From: Chloroflexota bacterium
Lineage (GTDB): Bacteria; Chloroflexota; UBA11872
Reading direction: 5' to 3'
DNA length: 64,000 nt
Assembly (NCBI GenBank): GCA_026706485.1
Contig: JAPOYR010000009.1
Span: 124,001 to 188,000, forward strand
The notes below the pieces were generated by a model. The model worked only from the letters and a program-made list of their open reading frames with translations. It was not told where the DNA came from and ran no database searches. Position 1 is the first letter of the stretch. Each line of letters begins with the position of its first letter. The translations under genes were made by a program, and so were the position numbers. Positions 45,664 to 54,616 of the stretch are shown here, in pieces.

Positions 45664-48537
45664 TTATGGCGTTGCTGGACTCTCGGACTGCGACGTCCCG
45701 TCGCGCACGTCGTCGAAGACCGCGACCGCGACCTCACCGGATTCGGCGATTGTGATCCGGAGCACTGGAATGAAGGCCGCTTCCCGCCAAGTTGCAGGCC
45801 GCCACTCGTGCCGCAGCCGCAGCGCCAAGACCCAGGCTCCAGCGCCAAGCACACCCTCCGACGACGGCAGCGGAGTCAAGGCGCCGCGGTCATCGCGGAC
45901 CGACAGGCTGGGAACCTGGACATCGAGTGCGTAGGTGTGGGCGCTCGTCGCCGATCCCGCCGAGAGCAAGCCGTTGAACCACTTGGCCACTTCAGGTCCG
46001 AGGCCGCCGCCCCGGAATCTGGCGGGCATCGGCCACGGCCCATCGTCCAGCTCGACGATGACCCAATCCTGGCCCGTCCAGTGCTCTGGCGTGCGCTCGC
46101 TAAACGCCGCATCGAACGTGACCTGGCCTCGCTCGGCGCTCAGCCCCGACACCCGAACAGCGACGGGCGGCGCGGCGCGGTCCGGCGGCGTCACGATCGG
46201 GGCGACGGACCCGTGCGGCGCGTAGATCACGAGTTCGTCGTTCCGCCAGATCGGTCGCCGCCCGTCGGCGGGTAGAAACATCCAGGTCCAGGGCTCGATC
46301 GACGTGGGAAGGACCACAAGGTCCGGCGTCTGCTCCCCGAGCGGCATCACCTCCCACGGAACGGATGAGCGGGCGAATAGGAGCTCGGTGCGAGCCTCCC
46401 CAAGCAACCGCGCGTGTGACAGCGCTGCAGCGACTCGAAGCTTGGTAAACGGTGGGACATGTGGGGTCAGATGCACCGTGGTGGATGCGGGGATGTCTCG
46501 CAGCGCTTCGAACGATCCGGGGGACGGCTCCGCGGTCAACCCCGTGAATTCCGGCCGCACGCGGTAGAGCGCCTCTGCGCCGTCGCGCACCAAGAGCTCG
46601 AACAGGCCAGGATCGGCCAGCCATCGTTGCGCCCGTGCGGGCAAGCCGGCCACCCAGTCATCCGTCGCATAGATGTAGTCGATCTCCAGCCGCCGGATCG
46701 CGGCCGGCTCGAGATGCTTGAGGGCATCGAGATACTCCGGTCCCTGGTGAAAGATCTGGTGAATGACACCGGCGAATCCCGCGGCGTTGGCGCGCCCGGT
46801 GGCGAGGAACACGCGCCAATAGGGGTGCGGCTCACCGGCGAGCACTCGCGCCTCGGTGGCCGTGTGGTCCCGGATGTAGGTGGCAATGCGGTCGGACAGG
46901 GCCGGCATCGGCGTGCGCCCCGCAGGCCCCGCGGGTTCGGCTTCGCGCCGATCCGGCTCAACCGCCGCGGCGTTGGCCAGCTGGATGCCGTTGCCGACCG
47001 CGAGGCCGGCATGCCGCACGGGTTCCACCACCCTCGGCCAGGCGACAAGCCCCACGAGCAGCACGGCCACCGCATAGCGCCAGCGCCCGGACCACAGTTG
47101 AGGCAGGCGGGTAGCGAGCGCCAACAGCAGACCCACAAGCGCAAAGTTCCGGGCGTGCCCGGCCAGGCGGTTCACGTCCCAGGGCGCGGGCGGATAGCTC
47201 ACCACCAGCCACGCCAGCGCCAGCAGGCCCACGCCTGCTGCCAGTGTCAGCACCAGCCGGCTGCGCCGCTCGAGCAGCAGGGTGATGCCCGCCAACGCCA
47301 CCGGACCGACCCCCACCAGGGCCACGCCGCCGGGCAACGGATCGAACACGCCCAGCAGCAGCCATCCGTCCGGATGGCCATGCCACCCAAGCAAGAGCTC
47401 GGAGGGCGCCGAAGCGTCCAAAAAGCTGGTGAAAAGCCCGCCGCCGGCCAGCAGCAGCAGCGCGGCCAACGCCAGCCCCGCGGCCGACCGCATGGCCGCG
47501 CCCAACGCCGCGCGATCCCGCCGCGACCGCATGAGCCGCAACGCCGCGGAGCCTGCCCACACGGCCGCCACTACCGGAACGAGCGTCGTCACCAGCAGGC
47601 CCAGGAATCCAACCAGCCCGCCGAGTGTGAGAACGGCAGGCCACGACCGGTCTTCCGCGCGTGCCACGCGCTCAAACACCACGAGCGCCAGCGCATAGCC
47701 CAGGGTGAATTCTGGTTTCCAGATGTCGGGCAAGATCGGTGCGGGAAACGTCTCGCCCAGCCCGACCGACGGCCAGTAGATGTCGGTCAGCGACGCGCGC
47801 AGTCCCGCCGCCGGCAGCCCTGCCGGAATGGGAATCTGCAGGATTCCGCCACCCATGCCCTCCCATTCCCACTCGCCAGTCGTCCAGACGCCGATCGTGA
47901 TCAGGAGGGGGGCGAGAATCAGGGCGACCACCCACGAAACGCGCTGGGCGACGAGCGACACGGCCGCCAGCACGTAGCTGATCCAGGCGTAGACGCCCAG
48001 CAATTCCGACACGAACGCCAAGTCCGGCCCAAACGGCGGCGTCAGCAGCCCGACCATCAGCGAGGGGCCGTGGTGATAGCGCAGCGGCGCCCCTGGGCTC
48101 CAGGGCAGCTCCGGCGGAAAAACGCCGGCTCGGATCGTGGTCGCCAAGCCCAGGTGAATCGGCATGTCGGGAATCGGCAGGAGCTGCCGGCTGGCGATCC
48201 CAGCCACGAAGAGCGCCAAAACGACGCCGACGAATGCCGCAACCGTGCGAGGCGGCAGGAGGATTTGGGCGCGCGCGCGCCAGGACAAGACCGCGCCTAG
48301 CGTGAGGAGCGCCCCCCAGCCCACGGCCGCGCCCGCGAGCCCGGGCACGACGTATTGCACGAAGTTGACCACCAGCCCCCACAGCAAAAGGCCGACCGCG
48401 AGACCCTGGGCCAGCGCCAGCCGGTCGTCGGCTTGTCGCAGCGCCACCCGCACCACGACATAGCCCACGGCGGCCAGCACGGCGAGTTCGGCCAGGAGCA
48501 GCAGCAGGCCTGGAAGGACCGTCGGATCAACGGTCAT
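45664..48537 (-). CDS. Array member 4: polytopic GT-C-like membrane protein
   Basis: The longest paralogue, 957 residues, with an ATG start at 48537. The loop motifs are DMPIHLGL, RAGVFPPELPW and RYHHGPSLM. TDIYWPSVGLG and DIWKPEFTLGYAL follow, then PPAPWDVNRLAGHARNF near 450. The second half has TGRANAAGF, HLEPAAIRRLEIDYIYATDD and LADPGLFELLVRDGAEALYR. The C-terminal domain is complete (HWTGQDWVIVELDDGPWPM and HEWRPATWREAAFIP). The Asp and His of the first loop are kept. The spacer to member 3 is 178 bp, the longest in the array, and contains no recognisable sequence. The 117 bp upstream spacer also shows no copy of the oxidoreductase tail. Confidence 0.75.
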   Translation of the reverse strand: MTVDPTVLPGLLLLLAELAVLAAVGYVVVRVALRQADDRLALAQGLAVGLLLWGLVVNFVQYVVPGLAGAAVGWGALLTLGAVLSWRARAQILLPPRTVAAFVGVVLALFVAGIASRQLLPIPDMPIHLGLATTIRAGVFPPELPWSPGAPLRYHHGPSLMVGLLTPPFGPDLAFVSELLGVYAWISYVLAAVSLVAQRVSWVVALILAPLLITIGVWTTGEWEWEGMGGGILQIPIPAGLPAAGLRASLTDIYWPSVGLGETFPAPILPDIWKPEFTLGYALALVVFERVARAEDRSWPAVLTLGGLVGFLGLLVTTLVPVVAAVWAGSAALRLMRSRRDRAALGAAMRSAAGLALAALLLLAGGGLFTSFLDASAPSELLLGWHGHPDGWLLLGVFDPLPGGVALVGVGPVALAGITLLLERRSRLVLTLAAGVGLLALAWLVVSYPPAPWDVNRLAGHARNFALVGLLLALATRLPQLWSGRWRYAVAVLLVGLVAWPRVVEPVRHAGLAVGNGIQLANAAAVEPDRREAEPAGPAGRTPMPALSDRIATYIRDHTATEARVLAGEPHPYWRVFLATGRANAAGFAGVIHQIFHQGPEYLDALKHLEPAAIRRLEIDYIYATDDWVAGLPARAQRWLADPGLFELLVRDGAEALYRVRPEFTGLTAEPSPGSFEALRDIPASTTVHLTPHVPPFTKLRVAAALSHARLLGEARTELLFARSSVPWEVMPLGEQTPDLVVLPTSIEPWTWMFLPADGRRPIWRNDELVIYAPHGSVAPIVTPPDRAAPPVAVRVSGLSAERGQVTFDAAFSERTPEHWTGQDWVIVELDDGPWPMPARFRGGGLGPEVAKWFNGLLSAGSATSAHTYALDVQVPSLSVRDDRGALTPLPSSEGVLGAGAWVLALRLRHEWRPATWREAAFIPVLRITIAESGEVAVAVFDDVRDGTSQSESPATP

Positions 48538-48654
48538 GCGCCCAACCTCGGCGAGGGCTGCCGGCCGCTACGCGCCTGACCTTCCGCGCGGCGCCGGCAT
48601 CGTGCGTCGGCCGCGCGCCAGGATTGCAGCGGGCCGACCGGGCAGTTGGAAGAC

Positions 48655-51462
48655 CTACGGGTGTACGCCCCCGAGCACATCGTCGAAGACCGCATATGAG
48701 ACCTCGCCAGCCACGGAGACCTGAAGCCGCATCACCGGAATGAACGCCGCTTCGCGCCAGTAGTTTGGCTGCCATTCGTGCTGCAGACGGACTGCCAGCG
48801 TCCACGTTCCCGCTCCCAGCACCCGTTCCGATTCGGCGACGGTGGAGAAAGCGCCGCTGGCATCCTGTACCGACAGATTGGCCGCCAGAATATCGAACAC
48901 GTAGGTGTGGCTGGTGGTCCCCCGACCGGGCGCCACTTGGCCTGGGAACCACACGGTCGCCACCGTGCGTCCGTCTGGCTCGAAGCGCTGAGGAATGCCC
49001 CACGGCGAAGCGTCCCCGGCCGCGACAATCCACTCCTGGCCCGTCCACAGCTCCGGCGCATCGTCGTCAAAAGTCGCCGTGAAGGTGACTCGGCCATTCG
49101 CCGCGCGCACTTCAGACAGGTAAACGCTTACCGGTGGTGGCTCGGACTCCGGCGGCGGCGGCATGATGGGCGCGACGGCGCCGTCGGGCGCGTAAACGGC
49201 AATCTCATCGTTCCACCAGATGGGCTGACGTCCGGCAGGTGGGAACATCCAGGGCTTGACCCGGGACGACATGATCACAAGGTCGGGCGCCTCTCCGCCA
49301 AGGGGCTGGCCCGGCCAGGGCGTCAGCAGATGCAGCGCCGCCGGGTTGATGGAGCTGAACAGCTGGGTATGCGACAGTGCCCACGCCACGCGGAGTCCGG
49401 GTCGTTCGTCGAACTCCGGCGAAATGTAGACGGCGGTGGACGCGGGAACCGCCTGTCGCAGCGCCTCGAACGATTGAGGATCGGGTGCCGCGTTCAGTTC
49501 CAGAAACGCCGGACGCACGCGGTAGAGCGCCTCGTCGCCGTCGCGCACGAGAAGCTCGAACAGGCGAGAGTCGTCGAGCCACCGCGCCACCTGAGCCGGT
49601 AGGCCGGCCACCCATTCGTCAGGCGCGTGCACGTAGCCGAAGCCAAGCCGCCGCACGGCGGCGGGTTCGAGGTACCGCAGCACGTCCAAGTACGAAGGGC
49701 CTTCCACCGGGAAGAGGTGCAGCAACCCGGCAAACCCCGTGGCATTGGGGCGACCGGTGGCCCAGGTCACGCGGTGTGGACGGGGCGAAAACACCCGCGC
49801 GTCCACTGCCGTGTTGTCGCGGATGTAGACCGAAATACCCTCTGCCGGGAGGAGATCGAGTGGGTATCGCCCCGCAAACCACTTCTGCGGTTCCGGAGCT
49901 CGCCGGGCGTTGGCGAACTCAACGCCCTGCCCGATCGCCAGACCGAGGTTGCGGACCGGAGCGACGAGCGTCGGCCACGCGATCAGCGCAACGAAGAGCG
50001 CTCCGGCGGCATAGCGCCAGCGGACCGACGGCAGGCCCGATAGCCGAGTACTGAGGGCGAGCACGAAGGCCAGCAGGGCGAGATTGCGCGCATGGCCTTC
50101 GATGCGGCTGAGGTCGATCTGAAATGGCTCATAGCTCAAGGGGGCCGACATCACCACCAGGGCGCCCGCGCCAATGACGAGCGCCAGCACCAAGCGATCG
50201 CGGTGGGCCAGCAGCGCGGCAGCGCCGGCCACGGTCACGGCCCCCAAGCCCAGCACCCCCACGCCGCCTGGCAGCGGGTCCAGCGTGCCAAGCAGCCGCC
50301 AGCCCCCAAAGTTCTCGTACCACCCCAGCGATAGCCCCGACGGAGCCGAGCCCTCGAGGATGCCCACCAGCCGGCCGCCGGCGAACAGCACGAGCGCCGC
50401 CAGCGCCAACCCCGCGGCCGACCGGATCACCGCCGCCTTGGCCAGCGAGCCGGCACGCTTGGATTTCGCCAGGGCCACGGCCTCCAACCCCGCCCAAAGG
50501 ACGAGCACCATCGGGGCGAGCGTCGATGCGAGCAGGCCCATGAACCCCACAAGCGCCGCAAGCGTGAGAACGGCGGGCCATGACCGGCGGCCGGTACCCG
50601 CCGCGTGCTCCAGCACCACGAACGTCAGCGCATATGCCGGGAGAAACGACGGATCCAAAACGTCCGACAGCCCGGCAAAGGGTGAATTCCAGTCCAGATC
50701 CACCGCCGGCCAGTAGATGTCCATCAGCGAGGCGCGAAGCCCGGCGGCGGGAAGGCCTGTGGGGAAGGGCGCGTCGAGGATGCTGTCGGGCACGCCAATC
50801 ACGAGCGTCCAGGTCCCGGTCGTGAGCAAGAGTGGAGCCGTGATCAGCACCGCGAATCGCGAGGCGCGGCGCAGGAGCGCCGTGACGACGACAAGCAGCA
50901 GGCCGACCTTGTAGTACGCGCTGAGCAGCTCTTCCATGAAGGCGAGGTCGGGACCGATCGGCGGCATCAGGAGCGCGCGCAGCAGGTCTTCGCCGTAGTG
51001 ATAGGGCGCGCGCAGGTCCGGGCTCCAGGGCAGCACCGGCGGATAGCCGCCGGCCCGGATCGACGTGGAAAGGCCCAGGTGGATATGCGGGTCCGGAAAC
51101 GTCAGCAGCTGCCGGCTGGCGAGCACTACCCAGAGGAGCGCGAGCACCGCAACCGTGAATCCCGCGGCCACGCGCGGCCGCGGAGCGATCGATCCGCGCG
51201 CCCTCCACGCCAGGCCCGCCCCTGCCGCAAGCACAACGATCCAGCCCACCAGGGCGCCGGCAAGCCCCGGCACCGCGTACAGCACGAAATTGACGACCAG
51301 GCCCCAGAGTGCGAGACCTACCACCAGACCCTGGGCCAAGGCCGCTCGCTCATCGGCTTGCCGCAGCACGACCCGCACCACGACGTAGCCGACGGCGGCC
51401 AGCGCGAAGAGCTCCCCGGCCAGCAGGAGCAGGCCCGGAACGACCGTAGGGTCAACGGTCAC
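48655..51462 (-). CDS. Array member 5: polytopic GT-C-like membrane protein
   Basis: A 935-residue paralogue starting at GTG 51462. It is more diverged in the membrane half: the first loop is DPHIHLGL, RAGGYPPVLPW and PYHYGEDLL, the DIWKPGF block is replaced by VLDPSFLPAYAL, and PPAPWD by EPFQIDLSRIEGHARNL. The second half keeps RPNATGF, YLEPAAVRRLGFGYVHAPDE and FELLVRDGDEALYR. The C-terminal domain is complete, with LWTGQEWIVAAGDASPW and HEWQPNYWREAAFIP. The Asp and His of the first loop remain. This pattern suggests an early duplicate. The upstream spacer to member 6 carries a degraded copy of the oxidoreductase 3' end. Confidence 0.75.
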   Translation of the reverse strand: MTVDPTVVPGLLLLAGELFALAAVGYVVVRVVLRQADERAALAQGLVVGLALWGLVVNFVLYAVPGLAGALVGWIVVLAAGAGLAWRARGSIAPRPRVAAGFTVAVLALLWVVLASRQLLTFPDPHIHLGLSTSIRAGGYPPVLPWSPDLRAPYHYGEDLLRALLMPPIGPDLAFMEELLSAYYKVGLLLVVVTALLRRASRFAVLITAPLLLTTGTWTLVIGVPDSILDAPFPTGLPAAGLRASLMDIYWPAVDLDWNSPFAGLSDVLDPSFLPAYALTFVVLEHAAGTGRRSWPAVLTLAALVGFMGLLASTLAPMVLVLWAGLEAVALAKSKRAGSLAKAAVIRSAAGLALAALVLFAGGRLVGILEGSAPSGLSLGWYENFGGWRLLGTLDPLPGGVGVLGLGAVTVAGAAALLAHRDRLVLALVIGAGALVVMSAPLSYEPFQIDLSRIEGHARNLALLAFVLALSTRLSGLPSVRWRYAAGALFVALIAWPTLVAPVRNLGLAIGQGVEFANARRAPEPQKWFAGRYPLDLLPAEGISVYIRDNTAVDARVFSPRPHRVTWATGRPNATGFAGLLHLFPVEGPSYLDVLRYLEPAAVRRLGFGYVHAPDEWVAGLPAQVARWLDDSRLFELLVRDGDEALYRVRPAFLELNAAPDPQSFEALRQAVPASTAVYISPEFDERPGLRVAWALSHTQLFSSINPAALHLLTPWPGQPLGGEAPDLVIMSSRVKPWMFPPAGRQPIWWNDEIAVYAPDGAVAPIMPPPPESEPPPVSVYLSEVRAANGRVTFTATFDDDAPELWTGQEWIVAAGDASPWGIPQRFEPDGRTVATVWFPGQVAPGRGTTSHTYVFDILAANLSVQDASGAFSTVAESERVLGAGTWTLAVRLQHEWQPNYWREAAFIPVMRLQVSVAGEVSYAVFDDVLGGVHP

Positions 51463-51492
51463 GTCCGCGGCCTCCAGGTGTCCGCCCTGGGT

Positions 51493-51537
51493 CTAATCGA
51501 TGGGTTCGCGCTGTTGATCCGTCACGTCCTCGCCGGC
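51493..51537 (-). repeat. Degraded copy of the Gfo/Idh gene 3' end
   Basis: The 45 bp read on the minus strand as AGEDVTDQQREPID then TAG. They align with the last codons of the oxidoreductase at 57501 (AYQDVTDRKLGLID then TGA), sharing the D-V-T-D core and the final I-D. At DNA level ATCCGTCACGTCCT is identical. The copy is older than the one at 54497. It supports repeated tandem duplication with the neighbouring gene. Confidence 0.6.
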
Positions 51538-51618
51538 GCCGCCAGCGCCGAGCTGCATGCCGCCGCTGGTTGGCATCGCGCCCGTAGCGCGCGAAATCGG
51601 TTACGGCGCCGGCTGAGT

Positions 51619-54453
51619 CTACGGGGTCGGCTTCGCGTCGAGCACTTCTCCAGAGAATTCGTACGAGACCTCGCCGGTCGCCGAGATCCAAAACGTCAGC
51701 ACAGGGATGACGGCTGCATCCCGCCAGTGATTCGGCTGCCACTCGTGCCGCAGCCGAAGCGCCAGCACCCAGGTGTTCGTGCCGAGTTCGCCTTCCGACG
51801 CGGGCAGCTGGACGAAGGCCCCCTGATCGTTTCGCACCGCTAGTCTGGACGCGGGGATGTCGAGCATGTACGTGTGGACGCGGGTCGCCGATCCCGGTGT
51901 CAGCAGGCCGCCAAACCACTGGACTGTCGCCGGTCCCTGATCGCCGTTGCGAAAGCCGGCGGGAAGCTTCAGCGGCCCTGGGTCCAGCTTCACCGCAATC
52001 CAGTCCTGGCTTGTCCAGCGGTCCGGCGCGTGCTCGTCGAAGGCGACGGTGAAGGCGATGCGCCCGTCGTCGACCCTTAGTTCCGACACCCGCACCGTGA
52101 TGGGTGGTGCGTCGGGCGGCGGCCCCGGAGCGATTATCGGCGCGAGAACTCCGGTTGGCGCATAGGCTGCCATGTCGTCATTGCGCCACACCGGACGCCG
52201 ACCGTCCGGCGGAAACATCCATGTCCAGGGCTCGACAGCCGCCGGCAGCACCACGAGGTCAGGCACGCGATCGTCCAGCGGCTCCACCGTCCATGGAGTG
52301 GGCGTAAGGAAATGGAGGAAGGACGTATGGTCTTCCCCGGCAAGCTGCGCGTGCGACAGCACCGACGCAACCTGGAGCTGCGTTCCCTTCCAGAGCTGCG
52401 GGGCCAGGTGCACGACCGTCGACGGCGGGACTGCCCGCCGGAGCGCCTCGAATGACTCGGGCGCAGGTGGCGCGTCCAGCGCCAGAAACGCCGGCCGCAC
52501 CCGGTAGAGCGCCTCGCCGCCGTCGCGGGTGAGGAGCTCGAATAGGCTCGGGTCGGCCAGCCAGCGCTGCGCCCGCTCCGGCAACTCGGACCTCCAGGCG
52601 GCTGTGGCGTGGACGTAGTCAATGCCGATTCGCTCGATGGCGGTCGGCTCCAGCAATTTGACGGCGTCCAGGTAGTCCGGGCCCAGGACATACAGCAGAT
52701 GGGAGAGCCCGAGAAATCCCGCGCCGTTCGGGCGGCCGGTGGCGACGGCCATGTCGAGTGGGCTGGGCGACAGAATGCGCGCATTAACCGCAGTGTGGTC
52801 ACGGACATGCGCGACCACGCGCTCGGAAATAGCGTCCGCGATCACATAGCGGCCCATGGCCGTCGATCTGCTGAACGCGCGTTGCCCCGGCTGCCCATTT
52901 GTGAACAGCGGTCCGTGGCCGATGGCCTGGCCCAGGCTGCGCGCCGGCGACACGACGGTCGGCCAGACGACCAAAACCAACAGCAGCCCGCTCGCGGTAT
53001 AGCGCCAGCGCGGCCGCAACTCGGCCAGGCGGACGCTCAGTGCCAGCAGCAGCGCCACCAGCGCGAAATTGCGCGCGTGTCCGGCCAGGCGGTGCACGTC
53101 CAAGGGATAGGGCGGATAGTGCAGCGCGAGGTAGGCCAGCGCCAGCACGCCGGCGCCCGCCGCGAGTGCCAGCACCAGGCGGTCACGCCGCGCCAGCAAC
53201 GCGGCGACGCCCGCCACCACCACCGGCCCCACCCCCGCCAGAGCCACTCCGCCGGACTGAGAGTCGATTTCGCCCAGCACCCGCCAGCCTTCCCGGTGCT
53301 CGTTCCACGCGAGCGTCAGGCCTGACGACGCCGAACCTCCGAGCAGCCCGGTGAACCGTCCGCCGGCGGCGAGCAGCAGCAGCACAGCCAGCGCAAGCGC
53401 CAGGCCCGGCCGAAGCACCGCGCGGCGGTCGAAGGGCCTTGAGCGCCCGAGATGCACGGTCTCCAGGACCGCCCACAGCACCAGCGCCACAGGCGCCACC
53501 GACGCGGCCAGGAGGCCGACGAACCCAATCAGCCCCGCCAGCGTGAGCAGCGCCGACCATGCTCGACCGCTCGCCTGCGCGGAGCGCTCGAGCACCACGA
53601 CCACGAGCGCGTAGGCCAGCGGGAATCCAGGCTTCCAGATGTCGGGGAGGGCCGCTTCGCGATATTTCCAACCTTGGACCTCCCACGTTTGCTCCAGTGG
53701 CGGCCAGTAGATGTCCATCACCGAAGCCCGGACGCCCGCCGACGGCGGGCCCGCGAACATGGGAAGCTCCAGCAGCCCCTCGCCCACCCAGGTAAACGTC
53801 CAGGCGCCGGCGGAAAGCAGAAGCGGCGCCGTGACCGCCACCGCCAATATCGAGGCCCGGTGCGCGAGCAGCGTCACGATCACCAGCGCGAAGCTCATCC
53901 ACGCGTAGGCGCCCAGGAACTCCATCACGAACGCCAGATCGGGTCCGACCGGCGGCATCAAGAGCCCGACCAGCAAGGGCACACCGTGGTGGTAGGGCGC
54001 CGGGATTTCTGGATTCCAAAACAGCTCCGGCGGGAATCCGCCCGCGCGGATCGAGGCCGCCAAACCCAGTTGCGTGTGCGGATCAGGAATCGACATGGCC
54101 TGACGACTGGCCAGCGCTACCCACAGGAGCGCCAAAACTAGAACCACGAAACCCGCGGCCACACGCGGACGCGGGCGAATGCGGTCGGCAGATCGCCATG
54201 CGAGGCCGGCGCCGATCGCGAGCACTCCGGCCCAGCCGACGGCGGCCCCCGCAAGGCCGGGAACGGCGTTCATCACGAAGTTCGTGATGAGGCCCCAAAG
54301 CGCCAGGCCGACCACCAGCCCCTGCGCCAGGGCCATGCGCTCGTCGTCCTGCCGCAGGGCCACCCGCACGACGACGTAGCCCACGGCGGCCAACGCGGCA
54401 AACTCCGCCAGCAGCAACAGCAGGCCGGGAATCACCGCCGGATCAACGGTCAC
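51619..54453 (-). CDS. Array member 6: polytopic GT-C-like membrane protein, His lost in first loop
   Basis: A 944-residue paralogue starting at GTG 54453. The first-loop His of the D-x3-H pattern is Gln here (DPHTQLGL), while RAGGFPPELFW and PYHHGVPLL are kept. Later blocks: YWPPLEQTWEV, DIWKPGFPLAYAL, PPYPLDVHRLAGHARNF near 450, TGRPNGAGF, LLEPTAIERIGIDYVHATA and FELLTRDGGEALYR. The C-terminal domain is present (RWTSQDWIAVKLDPGPL and HEWQPNHWRDAAVIP). The upstream DNA continues into an almost perfect copy of the region upstream of member 7, so members 6 and 7 represent a tandem duplication that carried the oxidoreductase tail along. Confidence 0.75.
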   Translation of the reverse strand: MTVDPAVIPGLLLLLAEFAALAAVGYVVVRVALRQDDERMALAQGLVVGLALWGLITNFVMNAVPGLAGAAVGWAGVLAIGAGLAWRSADRIRPRPRVAAGFVVLVLALLWVALASRQAMSIPDPHTQLGLAASIRAGGFPPELFWNPEIPAPYHHGVPLLVGLLMPPVGPDLAFVMEFLGAYAWMSFALVIVTLLAHRASILAVAVTAPLLLSAGAWTFTWVGEGLLELPMFAGPPSAGVRASVMDIYWPPLEQTWEVQGWKYREAALPDIWKPGFPLAYALVVVVLERSAQASGRAWSALLTLAGLIGFVGLLAASVAPVALVLWAVLETVHLGRSRPFDRRAVLRPGLALALAVLLLLAAGGRFTGLLGGSASSGLTLAWNEHREGWRVLGEIDSQSGGVALAGVGPVVVAGVAALLARRDRLVLALAAGAGVLALAYLALHYPPYPLDVHRLAGHARNFALVALLLALSVRLAELRPRWRYTASGLLLVLVVWPTVVSPARSLGQAIGHGPLFTNGQPGQRAFSRSTAMGRYVIADAISERVVAHVRDHTAVNARILSPSPLDMAVATGRPNGAGFLGLSHLLYVLGPDYLDAVKLLEPTAIERIGIDYVHATAAWRSELPERAQRWLADPSLFELLTRDGGEALYRVRPAFLALDAPPAPESFEALRRAVPPSTVVHLAPQLWKGTQLQVASVLSHAQLAGEDHTSFLHFLTPTPWTVEPLDDRVPDLVVLPAAVEPWTWMFPPDGRRPVWRNDDMAAYAPTGVLAPIIAPGPPPDAPPITVRVSELRVDDGRIAFTVAFDEHAPDRWTSQDWIAVKLDPGPLKLPAGFRNGDQGPATVQWFGGLLTPGSATRVHTYMLDIPASRLAVRNDQGAFVQLPASEGELGTNTWVLALRLRHEWQPNHWRDAAVIPVLTFWISATGEVSYEFSGEVLDAKPTP

Positions 54454-54541
54454 TCAGGCACCCTCCGCCGGAAAGTCAGCGATCAGCGCCACCGGCTCAA
54501 TCGATGAGGCCGAGCATTCGGTCCGTCACGTCCTGGCAGGC
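54454..54541 (-). repeat. Duplicated 3' end of the Gfo/Idh gene plus its spacer
   Basis: From 54451 to 54541 the sequence aligns without gaps to 57455-57545 at an offset of exactly 3004 bp, with about 8 differences by eye. The 54497-54541 part still translates as ACQDVTDRMLGLID then TGA, matching the oxidoreductase C-terminus. The rest of that gene is absent here. This is a duplication footprint rather than a gene. Confidence 0.85.
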
Positions 54542-54616
54542 AATTGTGCCGCCGATGCGATGGTTGCCATCGGCATCGCGACCGCCGGGACAACGGACTC
54601 GCAGCGATGTCGAATC

